Source: Bowmanella yangjiangensis
GTDB lineage: Bacteria > Pseudomonadota > Gammaproteobacteria > Enterobacterales > Alteromonadaceae
DNA: 62,947 bases
Assembly (NCBI RefSeq): GCF_017255015.1
Contig: NZ_JAFKCS010000022.1
Coordinates: 1-62,947, forward strand
Direction of reading: 5' to 3'
The stretch's first letter is position 1. Each line of letters begins with the position of its first letter. The notes beneath the pieces were generated by a model. The model made no database searches and was not told the DNA's origin. It saw only the letters and a list, made by a program, of their open reading frames with translations. A program made the translations under genes and the position numbers. Below, piece after piece: positions 16,705-24,193 of this stretch.

Positions 16705-17352
16705 CTAGGACTGCGCAGTAAACAAGCTGCTAAACAAGCGCTTCAGGCACTGATAAACAAATTCAGCATCAAATTCACGTCCGCCGTTGGCATGGGCAAA
16801 CTCCATCTGGCTGATGGCCGCGAGAATCAAATGCGCATCCTGCCAGGGCATGCTGCTGCCAAAACGCAGACACACAGATTCAATCATCTTTAACTGCATC
16901 TGAGTAAAGGCCTGAATTTTCGCAGCCAGCGGCTCAGCCACATTAAAGGCATACACAAAGTGGCTTTCCACCCCCAACTCGCGGCGCCGCTGCGTGACCC
17001 CGGCTTGGATATGCTGGGTCAGAAAGTCTGCCAACTGGCTGGTCAGCCCGTCCAGTTGTGCCGCCGACAACGAGCCATCCGGTAACTGACATTGCTGATC
17101 AATGTTGGCTCTGACCTTGTCACGATAGGGCTGAGTTTGTTCGACAAAGCGGTCAAAGGCCGCCTCAATCAGATTATCGAGGGAACCGAAATAGTAGCTG
17201 GTGAGGGACAAGCGCACCTCAGCACGGCTGGCAATAGTGCGATGTGACAGCGCTGCCAGGCCACCTTCGGCAATCAAATCCAGCGCGGCTTCGAGGATTT
17301 TGCCCCGGGTGATCTCACTTTTTACCGTTTTCTTGTCCACCGTGCCGGTCAT
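16705..17352 (-). CDS. TetR/AcrR-family transcriptional regulator
   Basis: About 215 residues. The N-terminal TetR helix-turn-helix spans about 10-60 (GKILEAALDLIAEGGLAALS, HRTIASRAEVRLSLTSYYFG). The C-terminal ligand domain is not recognisable by family. The frame opens at 17397, but ATG 17352 has a GGGGAG ribosome site. It sits between operator sites B and C and is the natural candidate for the repressor that reads the AATTGGAC palindromes at sites A, B and C. It would thereby control ALDH-VOC, the cytochrome/oxidase/PLP operon and the TonB receptor. The inducer is unknown. Confidence 0.9.
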   Translation of the reverse strand: MTGTVDKKTVKSEITRGKILEAALDLIAEGGLAALSHRTIASRAEVRLSLTSYYFGSLDNLIEAAFDRFVEQTQPYRDKVRANIDQQCQLPDGSLSAAQLDGLTSQLADFLTQHIQAGVTQRRRELGVESHFVYAFNVAEPLAAKIQAFTQMQLKMIESVCLRFGSSMPWQDAHLILAAISQMEFAHANGGREFDAEFVYQCLKRLFSSLFTAQS

Positions 17353-17470
17353 CCCGTCTCCCCGTTTCACCAAATACAAAAGTCCGACGTTATCCAAGCC
17401 CTATGGGGCAGTCAAGCCGCTTTCACTAGCAAAGCGCACAGACACAAAGCAACAAATTCATTACAAAGCA

Positions 17471-17521
17471 TTGACAATTCTCGCCATCGGAAATTAAATT
17501 GGACGAGTGTCCAATTTAATT
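17471..17521 (+). promoter_or_regulatory. TonB-receptor promoter with TetR operator, site C
   Basis: Perfect 13-bp arms AATTAAATTGGAC (17492-17504) and GTCCAATTTAATT (17509-17521) surround GAGT. A -35 TTGACA (17471-17476), a 17-base spacer and -10 TTAAAT (17494-17499) place the operator over the -10 and start site, as at site B. Position relative to the TetR gene also allows autoregulation. Confidence 0.8.
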
Positions 17522-17561
17522 AAACCGACCAACAAGGCCGGGCGCACGCAGGAGAATTCCC

Positions 17562-19889
17562 ATGTACCTTAATTCGAAGCTCAGTGCTTTGGCGCTATCC
17601 ACCAGCTTAGCCCTCACCTCAGCCTGGGCTCAGGAAGCGCCACCGGCCGAAGACAGTGGTTTGGAAGTCATCATGGTGTCGGCGCAAAAACGCAGCCAAA
17701 GCGTGAAAGAGGTGCCGATTTCCATCACCGCTATCCCGGCGCAGAAACTTATCGACAACAACCTCAGCACCGCAGAACAGCTATCCAGCAGCATTGCCAA
17801 CTTCTCGGTGGGTCAGACCGGCCAGGGCTTTGCCATCAATATGCGCGGCCTGGGATCGGGGTCGAATCAGGGTTTTGAGCAAACCGTAGGAACTTATGTG
17901 GACGGGATTTACCGCGGTCGGGCCCAACTAATGCGCAGTAGCTTTCTGGATGTTGAACGTATTGAGGTGCTACGCGGCCCCCAGAGCACCTTGTTTGGTA
18001 AAAACACCACCGCCGGTGCCCTGAATATCCTCACCGCCAAACCCACCGATGACTTACGTGGCTATCTGCATGGTGCCTATGAACTGGACAATGGGTACAG
18101 CCTGGAAGGCGCGGTGGGCAATGCCCTGACGGATAATTTGCAGGGCCGCGTGGCACTGAAATTGATTAATGAAGACGGCTTTTTGCATAACAGCCTGATG
18201 GGCCGCGATGAAGTGGCCCGTAACAGCCTGTTAGGGCGTGTATCCCTGGCCTGGCAACCGGCCGACGATGTGGACGTCCTGCTACGTTACCAGTTTGACC
18301 GTGAAGATTCTGACGGTGTGCGAAATGCCCAGCCGGTAGCCGAGCCTATCTACTTAAACGGCGGAGCCCAGTTGCCAGATTATTTTGGCGATCCCCGCCA
18401 GTATGTACTGGACGATGTAACGCAAAAAGGCTTACGAGAACTGGGGGAAGACGAAGGCACAGACTATCAGGCTGACCATCTGACGTTGGATGTACAGTGG
18501 CAGTTGGGAGAGCTGAGTCTGACCTCAGTAACCGGCTGGCAACGTTATGATTTGGCCCTGACCAGTGACGGTGATGACAGCCCGGTGCCGCTGGTGTATC
18601 GCCAGTACAACGACGAAGAATACCGCCAGCTCAGCCAGGAATTACGCTTAACCTCCGACTGGCAGGGTGCCTTTAACTTTATCGCCGGCGCTTACTACCA
18701 AGAGACCGAACTGGATTTTGCCGAGGCCTATCGCATCTATCCGCTGAATGCATTGGGGCCGCGGGACTACCAGAATGACTCAGACACTTGGGCCTTGTTC
18801 AGCCAGTTGGACTTCAGCTTTAGCGACCACTGGCAGGCTACGCTTGGCCTACGCTATTCCCAGGAAGACAAGCAAGCTTCCCGCACCCTGACACTGGTAG
18901 AGTTATCCACTGGGGAAATCCTTGCCGAGCAGGACATAGTCAATGTACCGGACATGCTGCAAGCCATGGGACTACCAGCCCAGTTGCCGCCGGAAATCTA
19001 CCTGGGGATCCTCGCCAGCGAACTGCAACTAGAACAGCATGCGGTAAGTGGCGAACGCACCGAGAAAGCCTTTTCGCCAGCCCTGAACATTAAGTACAAG
19101 TTTGGCGGCGGTATGCTGTACGGCGCGGTATCCACCGGCACCAAAGCAGGTGGTTTTGATGCCAGGGCCAATGTGGCCAGAGACTGGGAATTTGAAGACG
19201 AGTCGGTCCTCGCCTACGAACTGGGGGCCAAATTGACCTTGGATGATGGCAGTGCTGATCTGAATCTGGCCCTGTTCAATATGGAATTTGAAGATTTGCA
19301 AACCTCGACCTTTGATGGCACTGCCGGTTTCTTTGTAGAAAACGGCGGTAAGTCCACCAGTCGCGGCGTTGAACTAGATGGCCGCTGGCAGTTTGCCGAC
19401 AACTGGCGTTTATCCGGTAACCTCGCCTGGCTGGATTTCAGTTGGGATGAATTCAAAGGTGCGAAATGCTTCTACAGCCTGATGTATACCCCGGATAATG
19501 TTGAAGCCGATGGGCAATCTTGCGATATGTCCGGCAAAACCGGGGCCTTTGCGCCCAAATGGTCCGGTTCACTGGATTTGGATTACCTGATGGAAATCGG
19601 TGACGGTCTGGAGCTTAAAGTGAATCTGCAAAGCCAATTTAAGTCCATGCATTACACCAACTATGATCTCAACCCTTTTACCGCACAAAGCGGCTACGGT
19701 AAGTTGAATCTGCGCGTCGCATTAGCCGACTATGCCAATGGTTGGTCGGTGGCAGTGCTGGGCAAAAACCTCACAGACAAAAATACCATCAACTATTCCA
19801 CCGATATGTCTTTTGGTCCGGTAGGCATGTACAGCGTGTACACCGAACAAGGACGCAGCGTTACCCTGCAGTTCGGTTATCAATTCTAA
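17562..19889 (+). CDS. TonB-dependent receptor of the TetR-controlled block
   Basis: The 775-residue outer-membrane receptor has a signal peptide to about residue 23 (TSAWA), a TonB box region (LEVIMVSAQKR, about 34-44), and a plug with INMRGLGSGSNQGFEQTVGT and VERIEVLRGPQSTLFGKNTT. The barrel ends in a terminal Phe. The plug style is that of the large siderophore/small-organic-molecule receptor group of proteobacteria, not the glycan type at 24194. Regulation by the same operator as the periplasmic oxidase suggests it imports the oxidase substrate. Its last 29 bases overlap the convergent acyl-CoA dehydrogenase gene. Confidence 0.9.
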   Translation: MYLNSKLSALALSTSLALTSAWAQEAPPAEDSGLEVIMVSAQKRSQSVKEVPISITAIPAQKLIDNNLSTAEQLSSSIANFSVGQTGQGFAINMRGLGSGSNQGFEQTVGTYVDGIYRGRAQLMRSSFLDVERIEVLRGPQSTLFGKNTTAGALNILTAKPTDDLRGYLHGAYELDNGYSLEGAVGNALTDNLQGRVALKLINEDGFLHNSLMGRDEVARNSLLGRVSLAWQPADDVDVLLRYQFDREDSDGVRNAQPVAEPIYLNGGAQLPDYFGDPRQYVLDDVTQKGLRELGEDEGTDYQADHLTLDVQWQLGELSLTSVTGWQRYDLALTSDGDDSPVPLVYRQYNDEEYRQLSQELRLTSDWQGAFNFIAGAYYQETELDFAEAYRIYPLNALGPRDYQNDSDTWALFSQLDFSFSDHWQATLGLRYSQEDKQASRTLTLVELSTGEILAEQDIVNVPDMLQAMGLPAQLPPEIYLGILASELQLEQHAVSGERTEKAFSPALNIKYKFGGGMLYGAVSTGTKAGGFDARANVARDWEFEDESVLAYELGAKLTLDDGSADLNLALFNMEFEDLQTSTFDGTAGFFVENGGKSTSRGVELDGRWQFADNWRLSGNLAWLDFSWDEFKGAKCFYSLMYTPDNVEADGQSCDMSGKTGAFAPKWSGSLDLDYLMEIGDGLELKVNLQSQFKSMHYTNYDLNPFTAQSGYGKLNLRVALADYANGWSVAVLGKNLTDKNTINYSTDMSFGPVGMYSVYTEQGRSVTLQFGYQF

Positions 19890-21534
19890 CCAACAAACGC
19901 TCGACAATAGCCTGGGTATTAATCCCTTCGGGTAGGCAGCCAAATTGCAGGCTGCTCTGCCCAAGGCGGGCGCGTACAAAAGCCTCAGCAATCCAACCTT
20001 CACCATGCAGCAGCAGGGTGGCAGCCTGCCAGCACAGTGCCAGATGCTGCAGAATATGGCGGGCAGCGTATTCAAGGCTTTCTGTTTGTACCAGCATGGC
20101 CAGGGTTTGCTCTAAACGGCGATCATACAAAGGATGCCGGCCTCTGGCCGCTTCAAGCTCTGCTATCAACGCATTCAGACAGTCAGACTCCCGCGATAAC
20201 ACCCGCAGTAAATCCAGACACTGCACATTGCCCGAACCTTCCCAGATGGAATTCACCGGCGCTTCCCGGTACAAACGGTTGCAGACATTTTCATCCACAT
20301 AACCAACGCCGCCAACACATTCCATGGCTTCAAAGGTTTGCAGTACGGCCCGTTTACAGACCCAGTATTTACCGATGCCCGTGGCACAGCGCACCAACGC
20401 TGCCTGCTGTGCATCCTGCATATTATCCAGCGCATGGGCAATACGCATACTGATGGCCAGGCTGGCTTCCGCTTCCAGGGCCAAATCCGCCAGCACGTTG
20501 AGCATCAGTGGTTGCAAATGCAGCGGCCGGCCAAAGGCACTGCGACCGGCCGTATGCCAGATGGCTTCCTTGGCCGCCTGCGCCATCAGAGCCGACGAGC
20601 CAATCATGCAGTCATAGCGAGTTAGCGCCACCATCTGGATAATGGTGGCCACGCCGCGTCCTTGCTCTCCCACCAGCCAGCCATGAGCGCCGCGCAGTTC
20701 AATTTCGGCACTGGCGTTGGATCTGTTGCCCAGTTTGTTTTTAAGACGTTGAATGTGAATTGGGTTTTTGCTGCCATCTTCCCGCCAGCGCGGCACCAAA
20801 AAGCATGAAAGCTGATCCTCCACTTTTGCCAGCATTAAAAAGCCATCGCACATGGGGGCCGAGCAGAACCATTTATGACCAAGCAGGCTGTATAGCTGCC
20901 CAGCGCCAGGCTGACCGACAGGCACCGCCACCGTGGTATTGGCCCGCACATCAGAACCGCCCTGTTTCTCGGTCATGGCCATACCTATAGTCAGACCGAC
21001 TTTTTCATACCAGGGCTTATTGCTCCCATCATAATGGCCGGACAGAATGCCAGGTAACCAACAACTCGCCACGTCGGGTTGCGTTTGAATAGCTGGCACA
21101 CTGGCAAAGGTCATGGTTAAGGGGCAGCCCGAACCAGGATCAGCGTGATTATGCAGATAGGCCAGGGCCGCCCTGGCCACATGCGTACCGGGCTCCTGCA
21201 TGGTCCAGGGTAAATGGGTGTGGCCAGCGGTAATGGCCGCCTGCATAAGTTGGTGATAGGCAGGATGGTAATCAACCTGGTCGATACGGTGCCCAAAACG
21301 ATCGTGGGGGAGAAATTCCGGAATGTGTTTATTGGCCTGGAAACCCGCTTGCAATAATTCATGACCGACCTGATGACCGAATTCCATAAGCCTGGGTTCA
21401 GCCCACTTTGCACCAAAGACCCGCAGCCAATATTGCAACATGCGGTCACCGTGGAAGGCATTGTAGTTTTCAAGCGGCGGAGGTTGGTTAAAAACCTGGT
21501 GGGTAGAAGCAATGGCATGAGTCAATTCCGTCAT
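19861..21534 (-). CDS. AidB-like acyl-CoA dehydrogenase family protein
   Basis: The 557-residue protein is close in layout to E. coli AidB. It begins with VFNQPPPLENYN and has the flavin/substrate loop GMAMTEKQGGSDVRANTT, HKWFCSAPMCDGFL, RLKNKLGNRSNASAEIE and the C-terminal REAPVNSIWEGSGNVQCLDL. AidB binds FAD and DNA and is linked to the alkylation response; some relatives are isovaleryl-CoA dehydrogenases. ATG 21534 has AAGGAGG. It overlaps the TonB receptor tail by 29 bases. No TetR-type operator was seen in front of it, so membership of that regulon is not supported. Confidence 0.9.
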   Translation of the reverse strand: MTELTHAIASTHQVFNQPPPLENYNAFHGDRMLQYWLRVFGAKWAEPRLMEFGHQVGHELLQAGFQANKHIPEFLPHDRFGHRIDQVDYHPAYHQLMQAAITAGHTHLPWTMQEPGTHVARAALAYLHNHADPGSGCPLTMTFASVPAIQTQPDVASCWLPGILSGHYDGSNKPWYEKVGLTIGMAMTEKQGGSDVRANTTVAVPVGQPGAGQLYSLLGHKWFCSAPMCDGFLMLAKVEDQLSCFLVPRWREDGSKNPIHIQRLKNKLGNRSNASAEIELRGAHGWLVGEQGRGVATIIQMVALTRYDCMIGSSALMAQAAKEAIWHTAGRSAFGRPLHLQPLMLNVLADLALEAEASLAISMRIAHALDNMQDAQQAALVRCATGIGKYWVCKRAVLQTFEAMECVGGVGYVDENVCNRLYREAPVNSIWEGSGNVQCLDLLRVLSRESDCLNALIAELEAARGRHPLYDRRLEQTLAMLVQTESLEYAARHILQHLALCWQAATLLLHGEGWIAEAFVRARLGQSSLQFGCLPEGINTQAIVERLLVRIDNRTAG

Positions 21535-21593
21535 TTCGCCTCCTTATGGCCAAAGCTCAGTCAAGCCAGCGTTTCACCCACTTGTGTGCAGGC

Positions 21594-21899
21594 TTAGCAT
21601 TTTAACCGGCCAATCAGTATGTCCTTAAACATCACCCAGTCTCCAATCAGGCTGTACAGCGGATACTTAAAAGTCGCAGGCTTATTGTGTTCAAAAAAGA
21701 AGTGCCCTACCCAGGCGAACCCGTAGCCCGCAATCGGCATAAACCATAAGGCCCAATAATTGGCGCTGGACAAACTATAGAACAAAATTCCTAACACTAA
21801 CCATGAGCCAATAAAATGCAACCGTCGACAAACAGGATGACGGTGCTCCTTTAAATAATAAGGATAAAACTCACGAAAGCTGTGGAACTCTGTTTTCAT
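21594..21899 (-). CDS. Mpo1/YGL010w-like (DUF962) membrane protein
   Basis: A 101-residue membrane protein with His-rich conserved segments (YLKEHRHPVCRRLHFIGSW; VGHFFFEHNKPATFKYP) and three or four membrane segments. The yeast homologue Mpo1 is an iron-dependent dioxygenase acting on 2-hydroxy fatty acids; the conserved His here match that idea. The open frame begins at 21914, but ATG 21899 follows GGAAAAGAC. It lies between the AidB-like and chemoreceptor genes on the same strand, with a 59-base gap on the AidB side. The role in bacteria is not established. Confidence 0.82.
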   Translation of the reverse strand: MKTEFHSFREFYPYYLKEHRHPVCRRLHFIGSWLVLGILFYSLSSANYWALWFMPIAGYGFAWVGHFFFEHNKPATFKYPLYSLIGDWVMFKDILIGRLKC

Positions 21900-21930
21900 G
21901 TCTTTTCCGGGCATATTCTGTTCTGGCTGA

Positions 21931-23610
21931 TCAAAATCTCAGTCTAAACCGGTTTACTTCCTCAGTCAGCGTCCTGGCAATGGACAGCAGCTCTTCGGAT
22001 GACGCAGAAACCGAACGGCTTTGTTGATTAGCTTCTTCGGCACCATCACGCACTATGATTAACCGTTCAGCAATGTCATCCGACACTTTTGCCTGTTGCT
22101 CAGAAGCGGTCGCAATCGACAGGTTCATATCGTTGATATTCTTGACCAGGGCCTGTATGTCCGTGAGCAGTTCCCCAACTTTCTGAGAGTTCTGCACTGC
22201 CAACCTAGCGTTCTCATCGCTACTTTTAATGCGGTTTGAAACTGATTCAGTAACCGACTGCAATACATTGATCTTACTTTGAATTTCTGTAGTCGACTGC
22301 TGAGTTCGCTGAGCCAGGGTGCGAACTTCGTCAGCCACAACGGCAAACCCCCGCCCCTGGTCACCGGCCCGTGCGGCTTCGATAGCGGCATTGAGGGCCA
22401 ACAGGTTGGTTTGCTCTGCAATGTTATTGATCACGTCCAGAATCGCGGCCATATCCTGAACCGAGCCCTGCAGTTCATGCAGCCCTTGGGTGGCAGTCTG
22501 CAACACCTGTGATACCTGCTCAACCGACGCGACACTTTGCTGAACGGTCAATTGGCCACTGTTAGTCATGTCGTCAGCCCGACTTGCCGAGTCAGCCGCC
22601 TCACTGCAATTTTGCGCAACCTCTTTTACCGCGTTGGAATTTTCGTATACCGAAGTGGAGATCATCTCTATAGCATTATTCTGACTGCTGCTTAAATTTG
22701 CAGACTGGCGGGCGATGTCACTCAGCACCACAGACGCCTTATTGGCTTGCTCTGCCTGGTCACGAATTTTACTCAGCAGCTCACTGAGTTTATCTATCAT
22801 CAGGTTAAAAGCCGATGCCAGCTGAGCCAACTCGTCAGTGCCTGGCATGCTAATCTGCTCAGTGAGATCTCCCTTGGCTATCAGCAAAGCCTTAGCAATC
22901 AGAGAGTGACTGGTCCTGATAACCCGTTTTTCCAGCCACCAGTAACAAAGGATCAGCATAATAATGATCACCAATACAGCTGCAACACTCATAAAGCTGT
23001 ATCTGTCAGCACTTTTCTGGGTCTCTTCCAAAGCCTGGCGAGAAGAAACCGCAATAGCCTCGATAAACTTATCAACAGGCGCCTTTATTTTGTCAGTTTC
23101 GTTTTCATAGGCCTGGTTATGCACCATATCCACGGCTTTAAGCCAGCTCAACCGTTCTTGCTCAGTTAAGTCACTAATATTTTTATGCTTAAAAGGCGCG
23201 ACCAGATCAAAGGCCGCCACTTCGGTGTTGACCAAGGCCATGGACAGCTCATTGGATTGCTCCAGATAAGCTAAATCACTACTATCAATGCCTAATTCGC
23301 GTAAACGCTCCAGATAGCCAGTGGCTCTGCCATCTTCCCATCTAGCATTACCCTGAATCTGCTCCACCAACAGGTTGTAGGCATCCAGATATTTCTCTTC
23401 AAGCGTAACCACATAATGGCGGGCCAAAAGCGTAAGGGTTGCGGAGTTGGTAGCGGACAGCTTGGCCAAATGGCTTGATTGGTAACGAAATTCGGCCGCG
23501 TTAAAGCTGTCAGTCAGGTTTTGTTTCAGCAATAAAACAATCAATAAGAGTAGAGCGGCCACCCCTATTGTCACACCAAAGGCAAGTCTGAGAAGATTCT
23601 TAATGGTCAT
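21931..23610 (-). CDS. methyl-accepting chemotaxis protein
   Basis: About 559 residues. Membrane segments at about 9-28 and 205-226 flank a ~175-residue helical periplasmic sensor. A HAMP domain and the signalling hairpin follow, with the core [20 protein letters not shown]. The frame extends to 23712, but ATG 23610, preceded by GGAA, matches the usual N-terminus before the first membrane helix. A LacI-type operator lies about 290 bp upstream (23898-23911), so its expression could respond to the beta-glucoside repressor. The ligand is unknown. Confidence 0.9.
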   Translation of the reverse strand: MTIKNLLRLAFGVTIGVAALLLLIVLLLKQNLTDSFNAAEFRYQSSHLAKLSATNSATLTLLARHYVVTLEEKYLDAYNLLVEQIQGNARWEDGRATGYLERLRELGIDSSDLAYLEQSNELSMALVNTEVAAFDLVAPFKHKNISDLTEQERLSWLKAVDMVHNQAYENETDKIKAPVDKFIEAIAVSSRQALEETQKSADRYSFMSVAAVLVIIIMLILCYWWLEKRVIRTSHSLIAKALLIAKGDLTEQISMPGTDELAQLASAFNLMIDKLSELLSKIRDQAEQANKASVVLSDIARQSANLSSSQNNAIEMISTSVYENSNAVKEVAQNCSEAADSASRADDMTNSGQLTVQQSVASVEQVSQVLQTATQGLHELQGSVQDMAAILDVINNIAEQTNLLALNAAIEAARAGDQGRGFAVVADEVRTLAQRTQQSTTEIQSKINVLQSVTESVSNRIKSSDENARLAVQNSQKVGELLTDIQALVKNINDMNLSIATASEQQAKVSDDIAERLIIVRDGAEEANQQSRSVSASSEELLSIARTLTEEVNRFRLRF

Positions 23611-23897
23611 ATCATTGTTCCGGCGAATTAACAGACTGAAATTGCGGTTCAGAATCCTTCCCTTCCAGCTAGAGCGAACTTGCTGGACCGCAATAAAAAG
23701 CATGAGAATCAATAAGTAAAGATAGCAGCTTTTTATTAAAGCAATAGCACATCGACGAAGCTTTACGCAGCCAGTCGGCTTCTATAAAACTCAACTTTGG
23801 GCAGGAAAGATTGGTACCTAAAAGCCCAGCTTACAGCACCCCAAACATTTAACATTTCAAAAACACTTGCATCACAAATCAAAACGAACTAACTTAA

Positions 23898-23911
23898 TGA
23901 AAGCGCTTACA
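23898..23911. promoter_or_regulatory. LacI-type operator, distal site
   Basis: TGAAAGCGCTTACA has the core AAGCGCTT of the site at 24138-24153 with one arm degenerate. It is placed to allow looping with that site or to control the divergent chemoreceptor gene. Confidence 0.55.
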
Positions 23912-24137
23912 TGCCTACAGAAACAGTTAAGATGCATCATTCCATCACTAAGAAAAACTGTCCCAGGCCTTGTTGTGCAAGTGTATAGGTCAGCATTACT
24001 GCATTTAAGTAACCTGGCACAAACCTTATGCCCAAAGGTTAACGAGATGTTACACTTGCCATTAACAGTCAGCGCATAATTACTTTGGGCCGGCGGCGCC
24101 ACGCAATTCAGGTCAGGCGCTTTTTTCTGACCAGAAA

Positions 24138-24153
24138 TTGTAAGCGCTTACAA
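24138..24153. promoter_or_regulatory. LacI-type operator, TonB-receptor promoter
   Basis: TTGTAAGCGCTTACAA is a perfect 16-bp palindrome with the central CG step typical of LacI-family operators, 40 bp upstream of the TonB receptor start. The likely ligand is the LacI-family protein at 27309-28304. Confidence 0.8.
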
Positions 24154-24193
24154 AACAAAATGATTCGATGTCATTGGTTACATCGGGGGACAC

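Larger units (their letters stand above)
23611..24193. other. long divergent intergenic region, chemoreceptor / glucan receptor
   Basis: Contains two LacI-type operators (23898-23911 and 24138-24153; centres 241 bp apart) and a hairpin GGTCAG (24111-24116) with CTGACC (24127-24132) enclosing a T-run. Short open frames here (23867-24079, plus; 23872-24102, minus) have no ribosome site or recognisable domain and are judged spurious. The region must hold promoters for both flanking genes. Confidence 0.6.

Noticed and set aside
21535-21600. Fourth TetR operator before the AidB-like gene
   Set aside because: No AATTGGAC or GTCCAATT half-site is present, so the gene was left out of the TetR regulon.
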